A stretch of 64,000 nucleotides of DNA from an uncultured bacterium (lineage in GTDB: Bacteria > Vulcanimicrobiota > Xenobia > Xenobiales > Xenobiaceae): contig CAKTUZ010000005.1 in NCBI GenBank assembly GCA_934621605.1, forward strand, positions 1-64,000. Direction: 5' to 3'. How positions within the stretch are numbered: position 1 is the first letter of the stretch; the number at the start of each line of letters is the position of its first letter. Of the stretch, positions 55,487 to 63,991 are shown piece after piece. A model generated the notes under the pieces. It was not told the origin of the DNA. It saw only the letters and a program-made list of their open reading frames with translations, and ran no database searches. The position numbers and the translations under genes were made by a program.

Positions 55487-56932
55487 ATGAGTAAAATTTT
55501 TCTTAATAAGCGCTCTTGGAAAGTTTTAGTTACTTTTCTTATAGTGTTGGGCTTGTGCACCGTTTTGAGTGCATGCTCCGACGATGACGAGTTGGCTAAT
55601 CCCTCTCGCGCTTCTATTCTGGTAACTCACGAAATTTCTTCCGCTAAAATAGGAGCTTCGGCTCGTGCTTTAGGTTCCGATATTCACAGTGTGATTTACT
55701 ATTGCTACAATAGCCAAGGCGTACGCACTTTTGGCCCGGCCCAGTTGGTAAAAGCTCACCAAGTGCTTTTGCAAGCCGTTCCAGTTGAATCTACTTCTAT
55801 TGGCATGACCTACTACAATAGCGACGGTAAAGCTTTGGCTTACTACAGCCAACCTGTCAGCTTAAAAGTGGGCCAGGTCTATGAAGTAACCAATCCCGAG
55901 TGGAAATATCTTGACGAAATCGACAATATGGTCGGCTTAGAAATCGCTCAAGACGAGATGCGTTTGCATACCGGCGACGACGCCATTTTCTATGCTTTGG
56001 CTTTATTTAAAGATGCCACTAGCGGTAAGGTTTATCCTCAGCTTTTCACCGGTATGTGCGATTGGAAGAGCAGCAATACTAAAGTTGCTTCTTTAACTAA
56101 GCAAACTGACGATGGCGAAAACACTTTGGGCAACGGCAAGTTCTACACTTTAGCTGCCGGCAGTGCTGACATAAGTGCTACTTTCCAAAAATATACTGAT
56201 ACCGTAACCTTAAATGTTACAGATGCTGATATTACGGGAGTAAAATTTGCTGAAACTGAAGTCACTTTGCCTTTAGGCTTGCCTTCTTACGAGTGTCCCT
56301 TAATAGCTACTTGGTCTGACGGCGAAACTACCGATGTAAGTTACCAGAGCAACTGGAGTTCTAGCAATATCGATCGCGTTTTAGCTAGCTATGGCGCTAT
56401 CTTCCCCAAATCTTGCCACGAAACTGAAGAACAGCCTACTACTATTACCGCTACTTGCACTTCCAATGGCAACAGTTATCAAGCTCAGTGTCAAGTTACC
56501 GTAGTTAATGGTACTTTCAAAGGTGTAAGTGTCAATATCGATCCCGAGCCTGTCTATGTGGGTGAAAGTAGTATTATTGAAGTTTTTGCCACTTTTACCG
56601 TTAATGGAGCAGAGAAGAGTTACGAAATAGATGATTCCAGTTCCTATACAGTAACTTCCTCCGATCCTAAAGTAGCTTCTGTCAGCCTTTACGGTATTTC
56701 GTTGGAAGGTTTATCCGTAGGTACTACAGAGCTGACTGTAAAGTTTGATAGTGGAGAAATTAAGGGAGACATCACTGTTACAGTTCCTGTTATTGAGCGT
56801 TCTGCTTCCGGTACTGATGTTGACACCGACGAAGATGGTGGTAATGAAGATGGCGATGGGACCGGAGATTCTGAAGGCGACGGCAGCGGCGAAGGGGAAG
56901 ATGGCGGCGACATCGACATCGGTGGCCTGTAA
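55487..56932 (+). CDS. Surface lipoprotein, paralog 4, with Big_2-like domains
   Basis: The 481-residue lipoprotein has a lipobox LSACSDDDELANPSR and the shared domain (VIYYCYNSQGVRTFG, IGMTYYNSDGKALAYY). It then carries bacterial Ig-like (Big_2-type) repeats with the pattern WKSSNTKVASLTKQTDDGE and TSSDPKVASVSLYGI-GTTELTV. The tail is a run of Asp, Glu, Gly and Ser. ATG 55487 has AAAGGA 9 bases upstream. Big_2 domains are common in adhesins and enzymes exposed on the surface. A role in attachment is inferred. Confidence 0.72.
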   Translation: MSKIFLNKRSWKVLVTFLIVLGLCTVLSACSDDDELANPSRASILVTHEISSAKIGASARALGSDIHSVIYYCYNSQGVRTFGPAQLVKAHQVLLQAVPVESTSIGMTYYNSDGKALAYYSQPVSLKVGQVYEVTNPEWKYLDEIDNMVGLEIAQDEMRLHTGDDAIFYALALFKDATSGKVYPQLFTGMCDWKSSNTKVASLTKQTDDGENTLGNGKFYTLAAGSADISATFQKYTDTVTLNVTDADITGVKFAETEVTLPLGLPSYECPLIATWSDGETTDVSYQSNWSSSNIDRVLASYGAIFPKSCHETEEQPTTITATCTSNGNSYQAQCQVTVVNGTFKGVSVNIDPEPVYVGESSIIEVFATFTVNGAEKSYEIDDSSSYTVTSSDPKVASVSLYGISLEGLSVGTTELTVKFDSGEIKGDITVTVPVIERSASGTDVDTDEDGGNEDGDGTGDSEGDGSGEGEDGGDIDIGGL

Positions 56933-56965
56933 TTTGCTTACCAAACTTCAATAAGTCATAAAAAA

Positions 56966-57004
56966 TGAGCCCTCTGCTTTTAGCGGAAGGGCTCAATTTT
57001 TTTT
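56966..57004. terminator. Bidirectional terminator between the lipoproteins and the radical SAM gene
   Basis: TGAGCCCT (56966-56973) pairs with AGGGCTCA (56988-56995). It is preceded by A-rich bases (a T run on the minus strand) and followed by a T run on the plus strand, so it serves both genes. Confidence 0.85.
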
Positions 57005-58109
57005 ACTTTTCTTCAACTTGCCAGCGCTCTAAGCTGCCGGGAATTTCTGAACTGAGTCGCTCCAAAATAGCTTGCATAGCTTCGCACATAATGGTTTGTC
57101 GATCCGGATCGCCGCTGAGTTGGCGCTCCCAGGCGCAACCTCCGCGACAGAAATGGAACCACTTGCAATTGCGGCAATTGACGGGGATTTGCGCCCAACG
57201 TCGGAAAAATTCTATAGCTTTGGGAGAAGTCATCAGCTCTTTTAAGGTATGCTGATGAATATTGCCTAAGCAGAATTCTTTCATGCCGGAAAATTCGTCG
57301 CAAGGGTAGACGTCACCGTTGTGAGCAAAGCCCACAAAGTGGGAACATTTGCCTTGCAATTTGCAATAATGCGGTGTATGACCGGCCAATTTGCGGGAAA
57401 TTTCAGAAAGGATACGTACTCGGAAGTTGGGATTGCCTATAGCCAACCAGCGATCCAAAACGCGCATAATAAAATCTTTATATTGCTTGCCGCTGATTTC
57501 TACTTCGAAATGGCCTTCATGGAAACGGGTTGAGGGAACAAAGTCCATTTCTCGGACGCCTTGGCTTTCGAACCAATCGACCAATTCTTCAGGATGTTCC
57601 AAGCCTCGAGGAGTAAGTACGGCCGATACGCGGGGATTTATTCCCATTTTGCGCAAATGGGTAATGCCCTTCCATACGGCTTCAAAAGTGCCTTTACCGG
57701 CTTGGGTTCCGGCTCTGTATACGCGCTGTTGATCGTGTAACCAAGGAGGGCCGTCCAAACTGACAGTGACGGCAAAGCCTCTTTTAGCTAAAAGGTCAGC
57801 CCACTCATCGTTAATGAGCGTACCGTTAGTTTGTAAGCCGTGGTAGACGGTACGTCCGGCAAAATACTGATCCACTAATTCCATCGCTTGAGCGAAGCGC
57901 TTGACGCCATAGAGGGTAGGTTCGCCGCCGAACCACAAAAGATGGATAGAGCCTTGAGTATTTTGGGCTACCGCTTCGAGGGATTTTTCTAACGTCGCCC
58001 GGTCCATAAAATAACCGGAGCCCAGCTTCCCATCCTGACAGCAATACTTGCAGGCGAGGTTGCAGGACTCGGTTAATTTAAAGACTGGCCTTAATTGGCC
58101 GGAAATCAC
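57003..58109 (-). CDS. Radical SAM/SPASM peptide maturase
   Basis: The 368-residue protein has the radical SAM cluster motif at Cys16, Cys20 and Cys23 (ESCNLACKYCCQDG). It continues with the HLLWFGGEPTLYG and LQTNGTLI stretches of the sulfatase-maturase-like group. A C-terminal SPASM domain has seven or more Cys (YCKLQGKCSHFVG, VYPCDEFSGM, NCRNCKWFHFCRGGC, MCEAM) for auxiliary FeS clusters. SPASM enzymes often modify peptides. There is no sulfatase near. It starts with GTG 58109, whose last two bases are the first two of the TGA stop of a 30-codon gene. The tight coupling marks that gene as its probable substrate. Confidence 0.85.
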   Translation of the reverse strand: MISGQLRPVFKLTESCNLACKYCCQDGKLGSGYFMDRATLEKSLEAVAQNTQGSIHLLWFGGEPTLYGVKRFAQAMELVDQYFAGRTVYHGLQTNGTLINDEWADLLAKRGFAVTVSLDGPPWLHDQQRVYRAGTQAGKGTFEAVWKGITHLRKMGINPRVSAVLTPRGLEHPEELVDWFESQGVREMDFVPSTRFHEGHFEVEISGKQYKDFIMRVLDRWLAIGNPNFRVRILSEISRKLAGHTPHYCKLQGKCSHFVGFAHNGDVYPCDEFSGMKEFCLGNIHQHTLKELMTSPKAIEFFRRWAQIPVNCRNCKWFHFCRGGCAWERQLSGDPDRQTIMCEAMQAILERLSSEIPGSLERWQVEEK

Positions 58110-58198
58110 GCCTTAACCCAGCAAACGCAGTCTTTTTCTTCGGGATCAGCATTGATAGCTGCAGCGATTACAGCATTAACTTCTTTGGTCTCTGCCAT
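58106..58198 (-). CDS. Putative RiPP precursor peptide (30 residues)
   Basis: The peptide starts MAETKEVNAVIAAAIN, then ADPEEKD, and ends CVCWVKA. The first 20 or so residues look like a helical leader with hydrophobic Val, Ile and Ala positions. The last seven form a compact core with two Cys, one Trp and a Lys. AAGGAG lies eight bases before ATG 58198. The TGA overlaps the GTG of the radical SAM/SPASM gene, so expression is coupled. A Trp-Val-Lys tripeptide is the size of a three-residue cyclophane site, and Cys could form a thioether. No dedicated protease or exporter is next to it. Function and product are unknown. Confidence 0.65.
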   Translation of the reverse strand: MAETKEVNAVIAAAINADPEEKDCVCWVKA

Positions 58199-58277
58199 TT
58201 TGATTTCTCCTTATATTGTAGGCGGCGGGGTTGAAATGAAAGCAACCTCGTGTATTTTGTCTTTGGCTAGTCGTTAT

Positions 58278-58310
58278 AGGCGGCTCAGCCAAAAAGACGA
58301 ATGGCCGCCT
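58278..58310. repeat. Inverted repeat upstream of the putative precursor gene
   Basis: AGGCGGC (58278-58284) pairs with GCCGCCT (58304-58310) in the 175-base gap before the precursor gene. No T run follows on either strand, so it may be an operator or leader hairpin and not a terminator. Confidence 0.4.
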
Positions 58311-58373
58311 TCGCTTCCTGAGGAATGCGCTCCTGCTTTGATTTAGGGCCTTAAGCAAGGGAAGACTCGGCCT

Positions 58374-59750
58374 CTATTTTTTATCTTGTTGGTCGACTTG
58401 AGGTTGTGTCTCCTTAACAGTAACCTCTTTAGAAGTGGGCTCTTGAGTCTGTCCCTCGGCAGTATTTTGAGTTTCGGCAGCGTTGATTGCGGCAAGTTCG
58501 GAGCTTTTTAAGCCGTATTGACGCAACTTATGAACTAATTGTTTGCTGTCTTTAACTTTGCCATGTACTTTGCTGACTATTTGCTTTACCGATTCGCGAG
58601 CTGGTACGGTGGCATTGGCTTCGGGAGGGTAAGGCGTTTCCGGCAAGCGCATATCTTCTTCGGTAAGTGGGCCGAAAGCTGGGTTCTTCTCTACGTAAAA
58701 TTCTATACATACTCTGGTAATGGCCGCCAAAGGAATAGCTATAAGCATACCCATAATGCCGCCGATTTCGGCTCCGGCAATTAAAGCTACCATTACTGTA
58801 AGGGGAGGCAATTTGACAGAGCGTCCAATTACAGCCGGCACAATAATATGGCCTTCTAGCCAGTGTACGGCTTGCAAAACAATGATGGTAAAGACGGCAA
58901 AGAGCGGCCCTTTATTGAGTAGGGCAATAATAAAGGCTGGTATGTAGCTTATGGCTACGCCCACGTAGGGAATAATATCGATAAGGCCGGAAAATACTCC
59001 GATTAAGACGGCATAATCGATGCCCATAATCCAGAGAGAGATTCCAACAAAAAAACCGATAGTGACACAGACAATAAGTTGGCCGCGAATAAATTTGCCC
59101 AAGACATAGTCTATACGGCGTAATAAATCGACGGCTCCGCTGCGCCAAGCTTTGGGTAAACAGCCGACAAAACTTTCTTTATAAACTCCGGCGTCCATTA
59201 GAATATAGAAGACCAAGAGGGGGACGAGTATGGCGCCGCCCATAATACTGGCCATGCTGCGCACTCCGGAGAGGAAGCCGGGCATAGAATTTTTGACTAA
59301 ACTGGGACTGTTGCTTTGCATAAATTGCATTATATGCTGAGTGCTGAGCTTTTCCGGATCTACCATAGGCTTAAGTGTAGTCGGCAACCAGCTCTGAATA
59401 GTGAGGGCCCATTGTGAGGTAATGTGATTTAAGTTGGCCGACATTGTGCTCATATTACTGAGTAAACGATGAAATTCAAGTTTGACAATGGGTAACAAAT
59501 AAGCCACAAAAAAGCTTATTAAAGCCAACAGAACCAAATATATGATCACTATGGCTGTAGTTTTTGGTACTCCCTTTTCATGCAAGAAATGGACGCCGGG
59601 AGCGATTAAATAAGTGACCAAGACAGACACGATCAAAATATTGACGATCATGTGAATTTGGCCTAAGAACCAGCAAAAGGCTCCGATTAAGATTAAAAGT
59701 CCCAATAAATAGAAAATTATATGGAACTTATTTTTATTATTAGAATCCAT
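58374..59750 (-). CDS. AI-2E family transporter
   Basis: The 458-residue integral membrane protein has about eight hydrophobic segments and the conserved SGLIDIIPYVG and LEGHIIVPAVIGRSVKLPPL motifs of the AI-2E (UPF0118/YdiK) family. Members have been linked to autoinducer-2 or ion export, so substrate is unsure. The C-terminal tail of about 90 residues is charged and Glu/Gln-rich. Upstream of the precursor gene on the same strand with 175 bases between, it may or may not share its transcript; no clear terminator separates them. Confidence 0.85.
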   Translation of the reverse strand: MDSNNKNKFHIIFYLLGLLILIGAFCWFLGQIHMIVNILIVSVLVTYLIAPGVHFLHEKGVPKTTAIVIIYLVLLALISFFVAYLLPIVKLEFHRLLSNMSTMSANLNHITSQWALTIQSWLPTTLKPMVDPEKLSTQHIMQFMQSNSPSLVKNSMPGFLSGVRSMASIMGGAILVPLLVFYILMDAGVYKESFVGCLPKAWRSGAVDLLRRIDYVLGKFIRGQLIVCVTIGFFVGISLWIMGIDYAVLIGVFSGLIDIIPYVGVAISYIPAFIIALLNKGPLFAVFTIIVLQAVHWLEGHIIVPAVIGRSVKLPPLTVMVALIAGAEIGGIMGMLIAIPLAAITRVCIEFYVEKNPAFGPLTEEDMRLPETPYPPEANATVPARESVKQIVSKVHGKVKDSKQLVHKLRQYGLKSSELAAINAAETQNTAEGQTQEPTSKEVTVKETQPQVDQQDKK

Positions 59751-59796
59751 ATTTGAGATGGTAAAAAGTCCTTGTTAAATTTTTGCTTTATTGTTT

Positions 59797-60837
59797 CTAG
59801 AAGGCGACAATAACCTTTCTGGCTTCTATTATACCTGCAGCGTTTGCCATGCCCTGCACGGAAATGGCCATGCCCGGTTGAATATTGGCTAAGTCGACAG
59901 TCTGTCCGGAAGTATTGGTGGGACTGACCATTTGGTGCAGTATTACCTGAGTGGGTTGATTTTGGCCGTCGGGCATAATTGTTAAGCTGCGGGTGCGAGC
60001 GTCGGAGCTTATAACGCGGCCGCTGAAAGTGACTAATTGCATGGAAAAGGGACCGTTGGGAGCTGGCATAAAGTTGCCCTGTTCTTCTTTATCTTTGTCG
60101 TCGCCACCATAAATTAAAGAAGCGGTGCTGTTAAATTGGGCTTCGTTGCCCAAACTGTAAGGATTTTGAGCGTAAGGATTGGCTCCGCCTAAATTGGTCT
60201 GGCCATTTTGGCTCATATTGGCTTGGGGAGAAGTTTGGGTAGCCGGAGTTGCGCCCTGAGCGATAGTGGCCGGATTGCCGGCATTAGGGAAAGCGCTGTT
60301 GCTGGGGATGCCGTTAGTTCCGGAGTTGGTATTGGAACCAGGGAAATTGCCACCTATGCCCAAGGGGCCCATTACATTGGGAGCTGCTCCTGTTGCATTG
60401 GAAAAGACGCTGGTTAAAGTGGCTGCTGGGCCTGCGGTACCGGCAAATCCTCCTACAGTAGTGGGGTTGGGCGTACCGGCGTGGCGGGCAACTACATTTT
60501 TTGAGGACATAAAATCGGCAATTAAGTCGCATTCCAAAGGATCGCCTACTACCGAGCCGCAAATGCGCACACAAACTCTCATTTGCGGGCGGAAGGCGTT
60601 GCTGGAAGCTTTTTGGCCATTGAGCATAAACTGACATCCCGGGCGCATAATAATAGTTTTTACTACACCATCATCACGCTGGATTTGCATACGGCGACCG
60701 CCAGGATTGTAACTTTTGATAAGACCAGAAATGGTCGGTTTACCGGCCCAAGCCAAAGCCGGATAGAAAAAAATGGCGATCAAAAATAGAGCAGCGGTTT
60801 GCTTCAATAATTTATGTAAAAAAACAACTTGCGTCAT
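59797..60837 (-). CDS. Exported protein with two OB-like domains and a Asn/Gly/Pro-rich linker
   Basis: The 346-residue exported protein has a hydrophobic signal (LLKQTAALFLIAIFFYPALA, about 9-28). A beta-rich N-terminal domain (ISGLIKSYNPGGRRMQIQRDD) and a C-terminal one (FSGRVISSDARTRSLTIMPD) share an OB-like pattern that recalls DUF5666. Between them is a long low-complexity linker (Asn, Gly, Pro, Thr, Gln) around residues 110-230. I place the start at ATG 60837 (MTQVVFLHK). Function unknown. It is just upstream of the AI-2E gene on the minus strand (46-base gap) and diverges from terB. Confidence 0.55.
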   Translation of the reverse strand: MTQVVFLHKLLKQTAALFLIAIFFYPALAWAGKPTISGLIKSYNPGGRRMQIQRDDGVVKTIIMRPGCQFMLNGQKASSNAFRPQMRVCVRICGSVVGDPLECDLIADFMSSKNVVARHAGTPNPTTVGGFAGTAGPAATLTSVFSNATGAAPNVMGPLGIGGNFPGSNTNSGTNGIPSNSAFPNAGNPATIAQGATPATQTSPQANMSQNGQTNLGGANPYAQNPYSLGNEAQFNSTASLIYGGDDKDKEEQGNFMPAPNGPFSMQLVTFSGRVISSDARTRSLTIMPDGQNQPTQVILHQMVSPTNTSGQTVDLANIQPGMAISVQGMANAAGIIEARKVIVAF

Positions 60838-61070
60838 ATCAATTTGCTCAAACTCCTTCATCTCTTTTTTCAATTGTACACGATTTTTGCTTTTTCGGTT
60901 AATTGCCTATATTTTTGTATAAAGATCGTCGACAGTTGTTTGTTTTGAATTTAGTTTTGCTGGAAGCCCTCTATCGCGCGGGTAGGGGATGAAACGATTG
61001 TGGCGAATTTTCCCGTGTATACGGTGTATCACTTATTCTTGGGCGCTTAACCGGCGGGAGGTTTATCATT

Positions 61071-61463
61071 ATGGATGCGCAGACCAATGCTTTGATAAAA
61101 AGTTTAATCCACATGATGTGGGTTGACGGTGTGATTGAAGAGCACGAACGTGAATTCTTAGGCAGCGTAATTTCTGAGCTCGGCTGTACCAAAGAAGAAA
61201 TGGAAGAAATCTCTAAAATGATGGTCGTTCCTCCCACTGAAGAACTTGACTTTGACGTGGATAGCATTGAGCCCAGCAAGCGCGAAGAAATTTTGCAAGC
61301 GGCTGCAGCTATGGCTATGGTTGATGGCGTTTTGGTCGGCAGCGAGAAAAATTTGTTCGAAGTTTTGGCTTCTCACTTGGATATTCCCATCGCCAGACGT
61401 CAAGCTTTGATTGAAGAAGTGCGTCAAGGTGTAACTTCCGTGCGTTCGTTGCGAGAGGAATAG
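61071..61463 (+). CDS. TerB-like tellurite-resistance/co-chaperone-type domain protein
   Basis: The 130-residue protein has two repeats of the TerB helical pattern: MMWVDGVIEEHEREFLG near 15-31 and AMAMVDGVLVGSEKNLFEVL near 80-99, each with the acidic DG turn. The family is a metal-binding helical domain found in tellurite operons and in many other contexts. No other ter gene is nearby, so tellurite resistance should not be assumed. GGGAGG precedes ATG 61071. It is the first gene of a compact plus-strand run that ends with the polyketide synthase. Confidence 0.75.
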   Translation: MDAQTNALIKSLIHMMWVDGVIEEHEREFLGSVISELGCTKEEMEEISKMMVVPPTEELDFDVDSIEPSKREEILQAAAAMAMVDGVLVGSEKNLFEVLASHLDIPIARRQALIEEVRQGVTSVRSLREE

Positions 61464-61470
61464 GCTTTTT

Positions 61471-62133
61471 TTGCTTCTTCAACCTTCGATAGTCTTTGAA
61501 AATAACGCTTGGGCCGTGATCGTTAAGCCTGTGGGTATGCCTGCTCAGCCCGATCCTGGCCGGGCGTTTTCTCTTTTAGATTGGGCTCAGCAACAATGGG
61601 GAAAAGCCTATGTAGTCAACCGCTTAGATAGGCCCGCAGGCGGTCTGATGCTTATGGCCAAAACTTCCGCTGGAGCTGCTGCTCTCAATAAGCTGTTGCA
61701 AACTGATCGGGTTGATAAGTCATATCTGGTGCTTATAGAAAACGGCAGTCGTCTGTCTGATAGCGCTGCCTCTTTAGAAGATTATTTGCTTAAAGACGGG
61801 CGGGCCAATCTTTCTCGCGCAGTCAGTGCTGCAGAGCCCGGTGCCAAATTAGCTCGGTTGAATTATAAAGTTTTGGCCCGGGGGCGGACGCGTACTTTGG
61901 TGGAAGTGCAGTTGGAGACTGGTCGTCACCATCAAATTAGAGCCCAGTTTGCCAATTTGGGCTGCCCAGTAGCTGGCGATATTAAATATGGAGCTGGTAG
62001 CGCTTTGCGCCAAGGAGGTATAGCCTTATGGTCTTACAAGGTCAGCTTCCCTTGGAAAAAAGCTGACCTTGCTTTTACTTATTGGCCCGCTGGCCGAGTG
62101 TGGCAGCCATTTTTAGATATGCTGGAGAAGTAG
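61471..62133 (+). CDS. RluA-family pseudouridine synthase
   Basis: The 220-residue RNA-modifying enzyme has the catalytic Asp in VNRLDRPAGGLMLMAK (about 49-64), equivalent to the family's HRLDRxTSG, and the ETGRHHQIRAQFANLGCPVAGD stretch near its end. RluA enzymes convert uridine to pseudouridine in rRNA or tRNA. It lacks the N-terminal S4 domain of RluD. The start is TTG 61471, seven bases after the previous stop, with GAGAGG further upstream. The exact target is unknown. Confidence 0.85.
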   Translation: MLLQPSIVFENNAWAVIVKPVGMPAQPDPGRAFSLLDWAQQQWGKAYVVNRLDRPAGGLMLMAKTSAGAAALNKLLQTDRVDKSYLVLIENGSRLSDSAASLEDYLLKDGRANLSRAVSAAEPGAKLARLNYKVLARGRTRTLVEVQLETGRHHQIRAQFANLGCPVAGDIKYGAGSALRQGGIALWSYKVSFPWKKADLAFTYWPAGRVWQPFLDMLEK

Positions 62134-62136
62134 AAA

Positions 62137-62919
62137 ATGGCTGTCACACATGATGCGTGCGCTTCCGCTCCCCCTTTGGAAGCCTTCCTACACGAAGGCT
62201 GGGGTTGTATTACTTTGCAAAGACCTCGTAAAGCCAACGCTTACAACGCGCCCATGTTGGAAAGTTTGCGTTCTGCTTTGAGCCAATGGCAACAAGAGGG
62301 AAAGCAAGCTCTTATTATCAAGTCGGCTCAGCCGCGTTTTTTCTGTGCCGGAGCTGACAAAGACGAATTAGAGGCGCGTTCCGGTTTAGATGCCTTTAAC
62401 CTTTTAGCTCGCGAGGTCTTTGCTGAACTGTACGCTTGGCCGGGACTTACTATAGCTGTAATTGAAGGTGCGGCTCGAGGTGGCGGTGTGGAGTTGGCTC
62501 TAGCTTGCGATGTGCGTTTGGTTACGGCGCAGGCTAGCTTCGCTTTTCCCGAACTTAGCCTAAGTCTTATGCCCGCCGCCGGGGGGATCGGCCGTTTAAC
62601 CCAATTGGCAGGTCCCGGCCTGACTAAAAGTATGGTGTTAGCAGGCCAAGTGTTAGGGGGAGCGGAAGCGCACGCTGTGGGGCTGGCCGCTTATTTTTGC
62701 CAGGATGGAGCTGCAGCTGTCGACTTGGCTGAGCGCCTGGCCCGGCGAGCGGCCAGCTTAGATAGGGCAGCTTTGCTTTTAGCAAAGCAGCAATGTAACG
62801 CGGCCGCCTGCGGAGCTTGGGGAAGAGAAGCGCAGGCGGCTTTCGAGGGGGCAGCGCAAGCTTTTTTGTATGAGCGGCGCAGCCAAATATTAAGAAAAGA
62901 GCAGCATTTTCATGGATAA
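62137..62919 (+). CDS. Enoyl-CoA hydratase/isomerase, DpgB/DpgD-type candidate
   Basis: The 260-residue crotonase-fold protein has RFFCAGADKDELEA (about 68-81) and the oxyanion/glutamate region GAARGGGVELALACDV with FPELSLSLMPAAGGIGRLTQL, so both catalytic Glu positions are retained. Crotonases hydrate, dehydrate or isomerise CoA thioesters. It overlaps the type III polyketide synthase by 8 bases (ATGGATAA) and starts 3 bases after the pseudouridine synthase. In the DPG pathway DpgB and DpgD act on the product of DpgA, so this may be such an enzyme, but fatty-acid chemistry is also possible. Confidence 0.72.
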   Translation: MAVTHDACASAPPLEAFLHEGWGCITLQRPRKANAYNAPMLESLRSALSQWQQEGKQALIIKSAQPRFFCAGADKDELEARSGLDAFNLLAREVFAELYAWPGLTIAVIEGAARGGGVELALACDVRLVTAQASFAFPELSLSLMPAAGGIGRLTQLAGPGLTKSMVLAGQVLGGAEAHAVGLAAYFCQDGAAAVDLAERLARRAASLDRAALLLAKQQCNAAACGAWGREAQAAFEGAAQAFLYERRSQILRKEQHFHG

Positions 62920-63991
62920 TCCGCGAGTTATCTCTATCGGTACAGCCAGGCCGACGACTTCTTACACGCAAGCCCAACTGGCTCAATATTTTGGCATCGG
63001 TAATCGCAAGATTCAGGCTCTTTTCGCTAACAGTCACATTAAAAAGCGCTGTCTGAATTTGCCGCGTTTGCAAGAGGCATTACAAAATGACCGAGCCGAA
63101 GAGCCCATGCTCAGTGAAGATCCCGATATTTTGGCTTCTCGCCATCGCCAAGGGGTGATTTCCTTAGGTTCGTCTGCTTTGCGCGAAGCTTTGCAAAAAG
63201 CCCAATTGGCCGTTCAAGATCTTGATTATATCGTTTGTGTAACCTCCACAGGTTTTCTCTGTCCTGGCGCTAGCGCTTTGCTAACTAAAGAATTGGGCTT
63301 GGCTGAGACTATTTATCGTTTGGATGTAGTGGGCATGGGCTGCAACGCAGCTATGAATGGTTTGCAGCCTTTGGTCAATTTTTTGCGCCTCAATCCGCAA
63401 AAAGTGGGCGCTTTGGTCTGTGTGGAAAATTGCTCTTCAGCTTATGTCGTTGACGAAAAAATGGTAACGGCGGTAGTTAATTCACTTTTTGGAGATGCTT
63501 GTGCGGCTTTAATTGTGGCTGGTAGTCAATGTTCCAAAACAGAAGTCAATCCTGATTTACCGCAAATTGTAGATTTTGAAAGTCAGATAGTTGTCGAAGC
63601 CCAAGAGACTATGCGCTTTGAACATAAGCAAGGACGCTTGGCTTTTTTTCTGGATAAGGATATCCCTTATTTTTTGGGGCAAAATGCTCATAAGCCAGTG
63701 CGACGTCTCTGGGAACGCAATCATTTGAAGAAACGCGACATTTCTTGGTGGCTAGTTCATTCCGGCGGTAAGAAAGTGATCGACAGTTTGAAGATGAATT
63801 TAGGACTTTCCGATTATGATTTACGCCATACTGTCGATATATTGGCTGACTATGGCAACATCTCTTCTTGTTCGGTACTTTACTCTTTAGGCCGTTTAAG
63901 CGCTGAAAATGTGGCTGTACCCGGAGATTATGCTACTTTAATAACCATGGGCCCCGGAGCCTCTGTCGAAACGGCTTTGCTGCGTTGGTAA
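62912..63991 (+). CDS. Type III polyketide synthase, DpgA-like
   Basis: The 359-residue protein carries the triad of the chalcone-synthase superfamily: Cys144 (VGMGCNAAMNGL), His283 (WLVHSGGKKVIDSL) and Asn316 (DYGNISSCSVL). The C-terminus ITMGPGASVETALLRW and HSGGKKVID are closest to DpgA, which condenses four malonyl-CoA into 3,5-dihydroxyphenylacetyl-CoA. The start ATG 62912 lies inside the end of the hydratase gene, a sign of coupling. The window ends 9 bases after the stop, so any further pathway genes are cut off. The family call is firm; the product is inferred. Confidence 0.85.
   Translation: MDNPRVISIGTARPTTSYTQAQLAQYFGIGNRKIQALFANSHIKKRCLNLPRLQEALQNDRAEEPMLSEDPDILASRHRQGVISLGSSALREALQKAQLAVQDLDYIVCVTSTGFLCPGASALLTKELGLAETIYRLDVVGMGCNAAMNGLQPLVNFLRLNPQKVGALVCVENCSSAYVVDEKMVTAVVNSLFGDACAALIVAGSQCSKTEVNPDLPQIVDFESQIVVEAQETMRFEHKQGRLAFFLDKDIPYFLGQNAHKPVRRLWERNHLKKRDISWWLVHSGGKKVIDSLKMNLGLSDYDLRHTVDILADYGNISSCSVLYSLGRLSAENVAVPGDYATLITMGPGASVETALLRW

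Noticed and set aside
57003..58109. Anaerobic sulfatase maturase
   Set aside because: The domain layout is similar, but there is no sulfatase in the window, and the gene is coupled to a small Cys/Trp peptide gene instead.
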